From positions 1 to 64,000 of the forward strand of contig JAGALB010000016.1 of NCBI GenBank assembly GCA_017625405.1: 64,000 nucleotides of DNA, written 5' to 3'. Positions within the stretch are counted from its first letter, which is position 1. Every line of letters starts with the position of its first letter. The notes beneath the pieces were generated by a model. That model made no database searches. It was not told the origin of the DNA and saw nothing but the letters and a program-made list of their open reading frames with translations. The stretch comes from Ruminiclostridium sp. (GTDB taxonomy: Bacteria > Bacillota > Clostridia > Oscillospirales > Ruminococcaceae). Shown piece after piece: positions 51,101 through 58,136 of this stretch. Made by a program: the position numbers and the translations under genes.

Positions 51101-51466
51101 TTCCGCCTGTTCAAGGAGCTTTCTTTCCTTTTCGGCTTTCTGCTCCGCCGCCTTGCGCTCACGCTCCGCCTTTTCTTCAGCAATCTTTCTTTCTCTTTCA
51201 GCTCTCAGTTCAGCCGCTTTTCTTGCTCTTTCCTCTTCCTTTTTCTGAGCCTCTGTCTTTTCTTCAGACATTATAAGCTTCTTGGCTCTGGGCTTTCTGT
51301 CCACAGAGGTTTCGGAGGAGGAATAGCTCTTGCGCTTGGGAATATCGCCGAGGGCTTCGCCTAAAATATCATCAACGCTGAATTCGGGAGCATTTCTGCT
51401 GCCGTCCTCCGAGTTTCGCTTACTGTCTATTTCCGCAAGAATATCATCAAGTGATAAATCAGCCAT
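48149..51466 (-). CDS. Degenerate P-type-ATPase-like protein with long coiled-coil N-terminus
   Basis: A 1105-residue membrane protein. Residues 1-40 hold two SxDDIL-type motifs (LSLDDILAEI, FSVDDILGEA). About 65-230 is a Glu/Lys/Arg/Ala coiled coil. About 230-520 is acidic and probably disordered. Two spans begin near 545. The C-terminal 500 residues follow the P1B-type ATPase layout: spans, LAPVSLIGGVILGLLTYF, then FAPFSLMFIVNNPLRRA where CPC occurs. DVSSIFP (Asp824) stands where DKTGTLT belongs, GNKRLIMGN matches the nucleotide-domain GN motif, VKTTDSL replaces TGDN, no GDGxND is present, and two last spans close the protein. An active pump is unlikely. It follows rlmB by 12 bases. The family is unrecognised. 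Confidence 0.78.
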   Translation of the reverse strand: MADLSLDDILAEIDSKRNSEDGSRNAPEFSVDDILGEALGDIPKRKSYSSSETSVDRKPRAKKLIMSEEKTEAQKKEEERARKAAELRAERERKIAEEKAERERKAAEQKAEKERKLLEQAEAKRRAEEEAMKKRQAELEEMNRKAEMERRRAEEEEAERKRLIEEKERREAEEAARIAALAAEEQEAARREAERIRREEEESEKRFATKNIVFEEAPIEIPKFEEEPEKEEAVPATTEELELEKEVRRVKQEADVQKRLEREMNLEDPDDFLTAFNPMDTGVKNQGLTQMIETIPAAQLSGDTVGIAGNELKEIAKANTKIGEREIDDIVSGETIVMPELRGQAHSSIDLDKTFVLGDTSEIAGPYIPNVDMAVADGDTMEMEKGRQKTAEIPAKKAEQPKKKKYDDPILASINRTIEQKRLDDIAAQSPRSVTEQLEKVSRTITQTNGFLIEIDRASMPQTGHIPVSNPVVGEQKLKSLASKKKRRITDFVLEDITDDDDFSYGETEEEFDASDDDGQVWEDLTETHKSLKLRFVLLLIVTLVLTGVVVLQEVSINFGVGLLGEESNFLNKRYFADGFIYFNLIAGVIGMSLCNSAIVSGITKLFKGKADCDSTCALSCILSLVGAVLHLSNPDDLQRDNAYIFIPVALVGLLFNTLGKLSMISRARKNFRFIAADENRFYADMVEGESEVSAFTKGVVHQLPVLATMRKTEYITDFLRKSYCEDKADRISRFLAPVSLIGGVILGLLTYFIPNGIDGLENNIFWASSAAIGFVCLFAPFSLMFIVNNPLRRATKSLLKTGSTILGYSTAEEYSETNAIITDVSSIFPISSVVCTNMKPCKLQNSINNITLDQAIILAASLAIKCNSILSRLFFEMIGGKKEMLADIDGVVFEDNMGVMGWYGNKRLIMGNREHMKHHSIKVPELGAIAKYCRGGSEAVYLAVGGELAIIFFIRLTANQNIRNCLCDLTDRGVSLIVKTTDSLVSAGKIADLFDIDPEKVKVIGSNLHEIFTENTKYTSRGSGGITCNGSFLSFGKAILAAKKLVSDVSLSQTVMLFGVFLAAVLAVIFALSVKTRIFSAAVIIAYNLLWTIPVMLVQAFRKY

Positions 51467-51478
51467 CGGGGCACCTCC

Positions 51479-52204
51479 TTATCTTCTGTGTCTTACAACC
51501 TCATACATGAGAATGCCGCCGCTTACGGAAGCATTCAGGGAATTTACCTTTCCATACATATCTATGGATAAAATCATATCGCAGCTTTCTCTTACAAGTC
51601 TGCCGAGGCCGAAGCCCTCAGAGCCTATAACCAGTGCGACTGCGCCGCTTAAATCGGCTTTATGGAAGGGTTGTCCGTCGGCTTCCGCCCCGTAAACCCA
51701 TATATTTTTCTTCTTCAGGTCATTTATTGTTTCAACAAGATTTGAAACTCTCGCTACCTTCAGCCAGTTCACCGCACCTGCGGAGGTCTTGTAAACCGTG
51801 GAGGTAAGCCCTGCACTTCTGCGCTTGGGGATTATGATTCCGTGTGCGCCTGCCGCTTCAGCCGTACGGATAAGTGCGCCCAGATTGTGGGGGTCCTGTA
51901 TCTCGTCGGCAATTATCAGGAAAGGCGGCTCGCCCTTTTCCTCGGCAACCTTCAGTAAATCGTCAACGGTTGCATATTCCGCTGCCGCAAGCACTGCCGC
52001 AACGCCGCCGTGCTTTCCGCCCTCGCTGAGCTGGCTGAGCTTTTCCTCGTTTGCGTCCTTTACAACCGCACCCGAGTCCTTTGCCAGGGAAATGATTTTT
52101 CCCAGTCCCTTTGCGTTCTTCTGTATATAGACGGTGTCAATGGTCTTGCCCGAAAGCAGCGCTTCGGTCACCGCATTGCGCCCGTAGATTATCTGTTCTT
52201 CCAT
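51479..52204 (-). CDS. rlmB: SpoU/TrmH-family RNA 2'-O-methyltransferase (RlmB-like)
   Basis: A 241-residue SPOUT methyltransferase. Seen: N-terminal L30e-like substrate-binding domain (IYGRNAVTEALLSGKTIDTVYIQ), linker, and catalytic knot domain with DEIQDPHNLGALIRTAEAAGAHGIIIPKRRSAGLTSTVYKTSAGA (motif 1), ALVIGSEGFGLGRLVRESCD (motif 2) and SLNASVSGGILMYEVVR (motif 3). RlmB modifies G2251 of 23S rRNA in E. coli; the exact target here is inferred. It is the first gene of a unit with the degenerate P-type ATPase. Confidence 0.94.
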   Translation of the reverse strand: MEEQIIYGRNAVTEALLSGKTIDTVYIQKNAKGLGKIISLAKDSGAVVKDANEEKLSQLSEGGKHGGVAAVLAAAEYATVDDLLKVAEEKGEPPFLIIADEIQDPHNLGALIRTAEAAGAHGIIIPKRRSAGLTSTVYKTSAGAVNWLKVARVSNLVETINDLKKKNIWVYGAEADGQPFHKADLSGAVALVIGSEGFGLGRLVRESCDMILSIDMYGKVNSLNASVSGGILMYEVVRHRR

Positions 52205-52244
52205 TGTCCTTATCCTTTCTGACGAAAAAATAATATATCAATAT

Positions 52245-52274
52245 ATTATAACATATTCCGACGGCGAATTACAA
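52245..52274 (-). promoter_or_regulatory. Possible promoter of rlmB
   Basis: Minus strand: TTGTAA (52274-52269), 18-base spacer, TATAAT (52250-52245), 41 bases before the start codon. Confidence 0.6.
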
Positions 52275-52378
52275 GAGTTTTTTCAAAAATATTTGCTGTT
52301 TCCCCTTATAAAAAAGCCGCCTTTTCACTTCTCTTTCAATAATATACCAATTAATGTGAAAAAATTAGCAAAAAGGAC

Positions 52379-52407
52379 TTGATATTTACAGAAAAAAGGT
52401 ATATAAT
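52379..52407 (+). promoter_or_regulatory. Promoter of nifS-nifU
   Basis: TTGATA at 52379-52384, 17-base spacer, TATAAT at 52402-52407. The expected transcription start falls in the dyad listed next. Confidence 0.8.
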
Positions 52408-52413
52408 ACGAAT

Positions 52414-52432
52414 GTACACTAAATAGGTGTAC
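52414..52432 (+). promoter_or_regulatory. Operator-like dyad at the nifS transcription start
   Basis: GTACAC-TAAATAG-GTGTAC, a perfect 6-bp inverted repeat with a 7-base centre, beginning 7 bases after the -10. The position suits repression by a dimeric regulator. There is no T-run, and the stem is too short for a terminator. Confidence 0.55.
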
Positions 52433-52468
52433 TTTAACGTATATCGCTCCAAGGAAGGACTGAACCAG

Positions 52469-53665
52469 ATGCTTAGTACAAAAATTTACCTTGACAACGC
52501 CGCTACCACAAAAATAAGCGACAGCGTTTTTGAGGCTATGATACCCTGGCTTAAAGAGGGCTACGGAAATGCGTCCTCTATCTATACACTGGGCAGACAG
52601 AGCGCAATCGCTCTCAGCAATGCCCGTGCACAGTGCGCCGAGGCTCTCGGCTGTGAACCCCGTGAAATCTTCTTCACAGGCGGCGGAAGCGAAAGCGACA
52701 ACTGGGCAATAAAAACTACCGCACACATGATGGCGAAAAAGGGCAAAAAGCACCTTATCACCTCTGTTTTTGAACACCACGCAGTTCTCCACTGTATGGA
52801 AAGTCTTGAAAAGGAAGGCTTTGAGGTAACATATCTTCCCGTTTACGAAAACGGTATTGTAAAGGCTGAGGATGTGGAAAAGGCTATCCGTGAGGATACC
52901 GCACTTGTTTCCATTATGTACGCAAACAACGAAATCGGTACAATCCAGCCTATTGCTGAAATCGGTAAAATCTGCCGTGACAAGGGCGTTTATTTCCACA
53001 CCGACGCAGTACAGGCGGTGGGTAACGTTCATATCAACGTAAACGAGCAGAATATTGATATGCTTTCTCTCTCAGGCCATAAAATCCATGCTCCCAAGGG
53101 CGTAGGTCTTCTTTACGTGAACAAGAAGATCCGTCTTGCTCCCTACATTGAGGGCGGCGCACAGGAAAGCGGCAGACGTGCAGGCACAGAAAACATTGCA
53201 GGTATCGTCGGCCTTGCCACAGCGCTTACCGAAGCTGAAAAGGGTATTGATGCAAAAAATGAGAAGCTGAAGAAATATCAGGACAGAATTATTGAAGAGC
53301 TTTCAAAAATCGACCGTGTTCACCTTAACGGCGACCGTGAAAAGCGTCTTTGCGGAAACGTGAACTTCTCCTTTGAAGGCGTTGAAGGCGAAGCACTTCT
53401 TTTACAGCTTGACCTTAAGGGCATTGCGGCATCCAGCGGTTCTGCCTGCACTTCGGGCTCTCTTGACCCCTCTCACGTGCTTCTTTCTATCGGCTTACCC
53501 CACGAAATCGCACACGGCTCTTTGAGAATTTCCATGTCCGAGTACACAACCGATGAAGAAATCGACGAGTTCTTAACCGTTCTCCCCGAAATAATCAACA
53601 AGCTGCGCTCTATGTCCCCTCTCTGGGAGCATATTTTAAAGGGCGAAACTTTCAAGATCAAGTAA
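52469..53665 (+). CDS. nifS: Cysteine desulfurase (NifS/IscS type)
   Basis: A 398-residue PLP enzyme releasing sulfur from cysteine for Fe-S cluster assembly. Seen: [63 protein letters not shown], the PLP lysine in [13 protein letters not shown] and the catalytic Cys in [17 protein letters not shown]. Start 52469 (MLSTKIYLD) has AAGGAAGGA upstream; the longer frame from 52427 begins inside the operator. It is followed by nifU after 34 bases. Confidence 0.95.
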   Translation: MLSTKIYLDNAATTKISDSVFEAMIPWLKEGYGNASSIYTLGRQSAIALSNARAQCAEALGCEPREIFFTGGGSESDNWAIKTTAHMMAKKGKKHLITSVFEHHAVLHCMESLEKEGFEVTYLPVYENGIVKAEDVEKAIREDTALVSIMYANNEIGTIQPIAEIGKICRDKGVYFHTDAVQAVGNVHINVNEQNIDMLSLSGHKIHAPKGVGLLYVNKKIRLAPYIEGGAQESGRRAGTENIAGIVGLATALTEAEKGIDAKNEKLKKYQDRIIEELSKIDRVHLNGDREKRLCGNVNFSFEGVEGEALLLQLDLKGIAASSGSACTSGSLDPSHVLLSIGLPHEIAHGSLRISMSEYTTDEEIDEFLTVLPEIINKLRSMSPLWEHILKGETFKIK

Positions 53666-53699
53666 TTACCGAACGACAACTGAAAGGAAGATATTACAA

Positions 53700-54131
53700 A
53701 TGGTATATTCAGAAAAAGTTATGGATCATTTCGCAAATCCCCGCAATGTAGGCGAAATTGAAGATGCAAACGGCGTAGGCGAAGTAGGCAACGCCAAGTG
53801 CGGCGATATTATGAAGATGTATCTCAAGATTGAGAACAACATAATTGCAGATGTAAAGTTCAAGACCTTCGGCTGCGGTGCTGCTATTGCAACTTCTTCA
53901 ATCGCTACTGAAATGATCAAGGGCAAGCCCCTTGATGAAGCACTGAAGCTTACAAATCGTGCGGTTGTTGAGGCTCTTGACGGACTTCCCCCTGCAAAGC
54001 TCCACTGCTCCGTACTTGCAGAACAGGCTGTAAAGTCTGCGGTTGCTGATTACTACACAAGACAGGGCATTGACCCCACTCCTTTTGTAGGCGTGATTGA
54101 AGATCACTGCGACCACTGCGACTGCGAATGA
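53700..54131 (+). CDS. nifU: NifU/IscU-type Fe-S scaffold protein
   Basis: A 143-residue scaffold on which Fe-S clusters are built from sulfur supplied by NifS. The three cluster cysteines are in GNAKCGDIMKM, KTFGCGAAIATSS and KLHCSVLAEQA, and the conserved Asp is in CGD. The N-terminus (MVYSEKVMDHFANPRNVGEI) is typical. The last residues HCDHCDCE add three further cysteines and two histidines not found in IscU, perhaps a metal-binding tail. The TGA stop is shared with the first unit of the tandem repeat. Confidence 0.94.
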   Translation: MVYSEKVMDHFANPRNVGEIEDANGVGEVGNAKCGDIMKMYLKIENNIIADVKFKTFGCGAAIATSSIATEMIKGKPLDEALKLTNRAVVEALDGLPPAKLHCSVLAEQAVKSAVADYYTRQGIDPTPFVGVIEDHCDHCDCE

Positions 54132-54437
54132 GGCGAGCCGCCTCTGGCAGTTCCGCCTTTTTAAAGACGGAATAAGATCACAAAAAAGACTAACGGCGGT
54201 ATTCACAAAAGTGTGAATGCCGCTGTTTTTATGAGGCGTGCCGCCTCGGGCAGTTCCGCCTTTTTAAAGACGGAATAAAATCACAAAAAAAGATTAACGG
54301 CGGTGTTCGCAAAAGTGTGAATGCCGCTGTTTTTATGAGGCGTGCCGCCTCGGGCAATTCCGCCTTTTTAAAGGCTGAATAAAATCACAAAAAAAGATTA
54401 ACGGCGGTGTTCAAAAATTGAATACCACCGTTTTTTT
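54130..54437 (+). repeat. Threefold tandem repeat, each unit with a terminator-like hairpin
   Basis: Three units of about 103-104 bp start at 54130, 54233 and 54337. Each unit has GAGGCG-loop-CGCCTC, then [TC]GGCA, TTCCGCC-TTTTTAAA-GACGGAA, AAAATCACAAAAAA, and a long hairpin ACGGCGGT...TCACA/TGTGA...GCCGCTGT followed by TTTTT. The third copy is diverged. The array forms three serial rho-independent terminators directly behind nifU. The remaining 54438-54492 is AT-rich with a GGTGTCGGCTGACACC-like palindrome. No gene lies in 54132-54522. Confidence 0.88.
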
Positions 54438-54492
54438 CTGTCGGTGTCAGCCGACACCTTAACTCTTCACTATTCATTCCTCATTTTTCACT

Positions 54493-54524
54493 AAAAAAGG
54501 CGGCTCAGCAGAGCCGCCTTTTTT
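54493..54524 (-). terminator. Terminator of ung block
   Basis: Perfect stem AAAAAAGGCGGCTC/GAGCCGCCTTTTTT with an AGCA centre, touching the ung stop codon. It works on both strands. Confidence 0.92.
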
Positions 54525-55188
54525 ATAATCTCCAGTCAATTTCCCCGATACCGTTTGCTTTCAGGAATTCGTTGCATTTCGAAAAATGCCTGCAGCCGAA
54601 AAATCCGTTATAAGCGGAAAGCGGACTTGGGTGAGCGCAGGTAAGCACCTTATGTACGGGATTCGTGATGAGCGAGGTCTTTTCCCTTGCGTTTCTTCCC
54701 CAGAGGATGAAAACAACAGGCTTTTCCCTGCCGTTCATTATTTCGATGATTCTGTCAGTAAAAATCTCCCAGCCCTTGCCTCTGTGGCTGTTGGCCTGTC
54801 CTCTGCGGACAGTAAGGGAGGTATTCAGCAGAAGCACGCCCTCTTTTGCCCATTTTGTGAGGTCGCCCTTTTCGGGTATAGGCAGTCCTAAGTCTGCGTT
54901 AAGCTCCTTGTAGATATTTTTGAGAGAAGGAGGCGGCTCTGTGCCTTCCAGCACCGAAAAAGCCAGCCCGTGCGCCTGATTTGGCTCGTGATAGGGGTCC
55001 TGTCCCAGCACAACCGCCTTTACATCGCTGTAAGATGTGAGCTTCAGCGCCGTAAATATATTGTGCATATCGGGATAGATTGTATAGCTGTTATATTCTG
55101 ATTTTAAAAATTCTCTCAGAGTGCGGTAATAGGGCTTTGCAAACTCCTCTTCGAGAAGCTTGTCCCATTCGTTTCCTAAATTAACCAT
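54523..55188 (-). CDS. ung: Uracil-DNA glycosylase
   Basis: A 221-residue family 1 UDG that removes uracil from DNA. Seen: catalytic water-activating Asp in VVLGQDPYHEPNQAHGLAFSV, LLLNTSLTVRRGQANSH, VFILWGRNAREK and the HPSPLSAYNGFFGCRHFS loop with catalytic His. Length is normal. It is the last gene of a minus-strand run with the peptidase, zinc-ribbon and ogg genes (gaps of 1-17 bases), a DNA-base-repair pair enclosing two genes of unknown role. Confidence 0.96.
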   Translation of the reverse strand: MVNLGNEWDKLLEEEFAKPYYRTLREFLKSEYNSYTIYPDMHNIFTALKLTSYSDVKAVVLGQDPYHEPNQAHGLAFSVLEGTEPPPSLKNIYKELNADLGLPIPEKGDLTKWAKEGVLLLNTSLTVRRGQANSHRGKGWEIFTDRIIEIMNGREKPVVFILWGRNAREKTSLITNPVHKVLTCAHPSPLSAYNGFFGCRHFSKCNEFLKANGIGEIDWRL

Positions 55189-55189
55189 G

Positions 55190-55813
55190 TTATTCTCCTG
55201 TTAATCCGATACGTTCGTCAATAAAGGCGTAGATTTCAGGTGCTTCATAAAGCAGATGCTCAGGCTCAAGCATATACATAGCCCCTGCCGAAGCAAAAAT
55301 TTCCGCAGGATGTGAGGACTCGTCATATCCCTCAAGATGGAAATACTGGCCCTCTTTGCCTGCCAGCGCAAGAAACTCCTCTGATTCCGAAAGCTTTCCG
55401 TTTGCGTTGTCGTAGCAATGGAACAGCTCGTGGTATAAAACGTCTATGCCGAAGGTATCGGTGGAAATATATGTTGTGGTGTTCTGGGTAAGACCCAGGG
55501 CTTTGCCGTCCTCCTCGCCTATTACGGGAACGGAAAGACTTCCGCCGGTAAGATAAATGGCGGAACAGGATTCCGCAAGGGAGTCGGGAACGGTTTCAAG
55601 AAGTCTCAGATGCGCAGTGGCGTTTTCCTTGTTGATTTCGCCGCATTTGTACACATCTATGCCCTTGTAGGAGCCGCAGTATTCACGGTTGAAAAGGTAA
55701 CGGGTTTCATAGCTTGTAATGAACTGACCTATGAAAATACCGATAAATACTGCCGCAAGAATGATAAGCGACCATTTTACAGGCCTCAGCAGAAGAATGT
55801 CCTTGAGTCTCAT
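55190..55813 (-). CDS. Membrane-anchored HExxH metallopeptidase-like protein
   Basis: A 207-residue protein with one N-terminal span (about residues 13-35) and an outside catalytic domain. HELFH at 128-132 (in VLYHELFHCYDN) is the zinc-binding HExxH, and Glu171 in SSHPAEIFASAGAMYM is the likely third ligand. The arrangement is reminiscent of the anthrax-lethal-factor-like (ATLF, M34/Pro-Pro endopeptidase) group. Residues 85-120 form an edge-strand region like that group. The substrate is unknown. It starts three bases after the zinc-ribbon gene and ends one base before ung. Confidence 0.75.
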   Translation of the reverse strand: MRLKDILLLRPVKWSLIILAAVFIGIFIGQFITSYETRYLFNREYCGSYKGIDVYKCGEINKENATAHLRLLETVPDSLAESCSAIYLTGGSLSVPVIGEEDGKALGLTQNTTTYISTDTFGIDVLYHELFHCYDNANGKLSESEEFLALAGKEGQYFHLEGYDESSHPAEIFASAGAMYMLEPEHLLYEAPEIYAFIDERIGLTGE

Positions 55814-55816
55814 GGC

Positions 55817-56209
55817 TTAAACCGCTGCAAAGTAAAGACCTGCGAATACACCTGTGGAGATTGCGAGAAGAGCAATAACCACAAGACAGAATGTGAGCGC
55901 ACCCTTTCCGAAATAAACCTTTTCGGGCTGCTGTTTTTCGGGAACAGCAGGCATCACAGGTGCTCCGTATACAGGGGGAGCCATAGGGGGAACAACAGGC
56001 TCGGATACAGGGGGAGCATAGCTGTTCACAGGCTGAACAGGTTCAGTGCGGATTGCTTCAACAGGAGCTTCGGCTGTGTTTACAGCTTCAGCGGTCTGTG
56101 CTTCCTGTTCTTCCACTGTCACAACAGGGTCAGCCTTTATTCTTTTTCCGCAGTTTGTGCAGAAAACTGATGATTCTTCAACGGTAGCGCCGCAATTGAT
56201 ACAAAACAT
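55817..56209 (-). CDS. Zinc-ribbon membrane protein
   Basis: A 130-residue protein with an N-terminal zinc ribbon (FCINCGATVEESSVFCTNCGKRI: Cys3, Cys6, Cys17, Cys20), a Glu/Val/Pro-rich linker (residues 26-100) and a single C-terminal span (TFCLVVIALLAISTGVFAGLYF). This is a common clostridial architecture with no assigned role. Start 56209 follows GAAAGGA; a longer in-frame start at 56323 overlaps ogg and is not supported. Confidence 0.85.
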   Translation of the reverse strand: MFCINCGATVEESSVFCTNCGKRIKADPVVTVEEQEAQTAEAVNTAEAPVEAIRTEPVQPVNSYAPPVSEPVVPPMAPPVYGAPVMPAVPEKQQPEKVYFGKGALTFCLVVIALLAISTGVFAGLYFAAV

Positions 56210-56225
56210 AATTTTTTTCCTTTCT

Positions 56226-57017
56226 TTACAGGGTCCTGAAATATTCAAAAAGATACTGCTGGGCAATACCCTTGTGCTCTCCCATGCATCCGGGAAGTCC
56301 GTCGGGATAATACTCCGCAACAATACGCTTTATCCATACGTCCATCGGGAAGGCTTCGGTCTTGTGGTATGCGAAAAGCAGAACGCAGTCCGCAACCTTG
56401 TCCCCTACTCCCACGATTTTTTTAAGCTCTGCCTTGCCGTCCTCATAGGTCATGCCGTAGATTTTTTCAAGGTCAACCGTCTTTTCAGTAGTTTTTCTCG
56501 CAGCGTCAAGAATATACCGGTTGCGAAAACCTGCTCTCAGCGGAGCAAGGTCCTCTTCCGTCAGCTGTGCCAGCTTTTCCGCCGTGGGAAAGGCAAAGCC
56601 GTCGCCGCAGCGTTCACCGAAGCTTTCGCAGAGCCTTGAAACAATGCCTTTTATTCTGGGAATGTTATTGTTCTGGGAAATTATAAAGCTTGTGAGCGTT
56701 TCAAACGGCTCCTGCCTTAAAATCCGCAGGCCTCTGCCCGCTTCGGAAGCAAGCTTTAAGGTGCTGTCGGCGGAAAACTGCTTTATAATGCCGTTATAAT
56801 CGGTATCGCTGTCAAAGTAGCAGAGCCAGAACGGAATATCCTCGTCGCTGACATCAAGCAGGGTTATGCCGTTTTCTTCCTGCCTTACACGCAGAAAGCG
56901 GTTCTGTGCAAAACCTGAAAAAACATTGCCCTCGTGAGTCCAGCGGAACGCCTGACCACCCTCCAGAGTCTGGAGCAAAGACAGGGTATCCGTTTCAAAA
57001 AAGTAATCTCTTGCCAA
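56226..57017 (-). CDS. ogg: 8-oxoguanine DNA glycosylase/lyase
   Basis: A 263-residue HhH-GPD glycosylase of the OGG1 type. The N-terminal TATA-like domain has LEGGQAFRWTHEGNVFSG. The helix-hairpin-helix reads LKKIVGVGDKVADCVLLFAY with the Schiff-base Lys in GDKVADC, and the catalytic Asp is in AFPMDVWIKRIV. QNNNIPRIKGIVSRLCESFG is the family signature. It starts a minus-strand run that ends with ung. Confidence 0.92.
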   Translation of the reverse strand: MARDYFFETDTLSLLQTLEGGQAFRWTHEGNVFSGFAQNRFLRVRQEENGITLLDVSDEDIPFWLCYFDSDTDYNGIIKQFSADSTLKLASEAGRGLRILRQEPFETLTSFIISQNNNIPRIKGIVSRLCESFGERCGDGFAFPTAEKLAQLTEEDLAPLRAGFRNRYILDAARKTTEKTVDLEKIYGMTYEDGKAELKKIVGVGDKVADCVLLFAYHKTEAFPMDVWIKRIVAEYYPDGLPGCMGEHKGIAQQYLFEYFRTL

Positions 57018-57085
57018 AATTTCAACCTGCCATTATGTAAATTTATACAAATTTTCTCCGAAAACGTAAAATTTTCAGAAAACAC

Positions 57086-57114
57086 TTGATTATTTCTTCT
57101 TATTATAATACAAT
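57086..57114 (+). promoter_or_regulatory. Promoter of DUF6062 gene
   Basis: TTGATT at 57086-57091, 17-base spacer, TACAAT at 57109-57114, 66 bases before the start codon. Confidence 0.6.
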
Positions 57115-57179
57115 TTAATTATAATTTCAACATCACGATATGAAAATTTAATGAAAATCATTGAAAGGATATAAATAAA

Positions 57180-57893
57180 ATGAGAGAAAGTATTTTAACC
57201 ATACCTGTAAATGAAGTCTTTGAGCCTAAATGCGGCTGTCCTATCTGCGCTATGAGAAACACCGTTGAGGAGCATATCTGTGAATATATTATGGGTGCGG
57301 CAATGATGGAGCCTGATGTCAGAATGGAAACCAACGAGCTTGGCTTCTGCTTCACACATTACGAAATGCTGCTCCAGCAGAATAACCGCCTTTCTCTCGG
57401 CCTTATGCTGAATACATATCTTGAAACCGCAAGAGAAAATATTTTTGAGAAGAAGGCTATCCTTTTCAAGGAAAGTGCAAAGGCGAAAAAGGCAAAGAAG
57501 GCAGGAGAAATGGAACAGACCTGCTTTGTGTGCAGTAAGGTTGACTGGGGTGTTAACCATATGCTGGAAACCGTATTCACTATGTATGTGAAAGACCCCA
57601 AGTTCAAAAATCTGTTTAAAAATCAGGAATATATCTGTATTCCCCACTATATCATGCTTATGGAAAAGGCTCAGGAAAAGCTTCAGAAAGCCGACCTTGC
57701 AGACTTTACCGACGCTCTCGATACGCTCGTAAGCGATTATATCAAATCCCTTAACGGCGATGTCAACGACTTCTGCAACAGCTTCGACTACCGTAACGCA
57801 GGAAAGCTCCATACTCCCGAAATGGAACACGTGCGTACCTCTATCGAGCGCTCTATCGAATTCCTTACAGGCAGAAAGCCCAGAACAAAGTAA
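57180..57893 (+). CDS. DUF6062 family protein with two zinc-like motifs
   Basis: A 237-residue soluble protein matching what I know as DUF6062. Two internal repeats are visible. CGCPIC (Cys20, Cys23) pairs with FCFTH (Cys57, His60), and TCFVC (Cys115, Cys118) pairs with ICIPH (Cys153, His156). Each set gives a CxxC...CxxH zinc-ribbon-like site within helical surroundings. The ribosome site is GAAAGGA. The function is unknown. It is monocistronic, and its stop is immediately followed by the left terminal repeat of a MITE-like element. Confidence 0.82.
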   Translation: MRESILTIPVNEVFEPKCGCPICAMRNTVEEHICEYIMGAAMMEPDVRMETNELGFCFTHYEMLLQQNNRLSLGLMLNTYLETARENIFEKKAILFKESAKAKKAKKAGEMEQTCFVCSKVDWGVNHMLETVFTMYVKDPKFKNLFKNQEYICIPHYIMLMEKAQEKLQKADLADFTDALDTLVSDYIKSLNGDVNDFCNSFDYRNAGKLHTPEMEHVRTSIERSIEFLTGRKPRTK

Positions 57894-58136
57894 GACGTAC
57901 AGAGATGTGTATGGAATATTTATGAGTATTATTGAGGAAAACCCTTTTGTAAAAGGGTTATTCCTCAAACTCCTTTCCTAAAACTTCAAATATTAATTAC
58001 AGCCTGGCAGGGTAAACCTGTCAGGCTGTAATTGATATTAAAAGTCTTTGGAAGGGGGTACGGGGGAGAACCTTTCTACAGAAAGGTTTCCTCCGATAAC
58101 ACATATAAATCTTCTATATACGCATCTCTGTACGTC
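57894..58136 (-). mobile_element. Palindromic MITE-like element, copy B, with 19-bp terminal inverted repeats
   Basis: A 243-bp element bounded by GACGTACAGAGATGTGTAT (57894-57912) and the inverted ATACGCATCTCTGTACGTC (58118-58136), matching at 18 of 19 positions. The interior is the reverse complement of copy A (4735-4949), with three hairpins, the central one ATTACAGCCTG...CAGGCTGTAAT. The right terminal repeat encodes the last residues of prmC and its stop. There is no transposase frame, so it is non-autonomous if mobile. Confidence 0.78.

Noticed and set aside
50429..51364. Plus-strand 311-codon frame opposite the pseudo-ATPase N-terminus
   Set aside because: It is a shadow of the coiled-coil codons: the translation is Phe/Leu/Cys-rich, with no start signal or promoter.
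54130..54437. CRISPR array
   Set aside because: The repeats are 103-104 bp units that differ only by substitutions. There are no unique spacers between short repeats and no cas genes.
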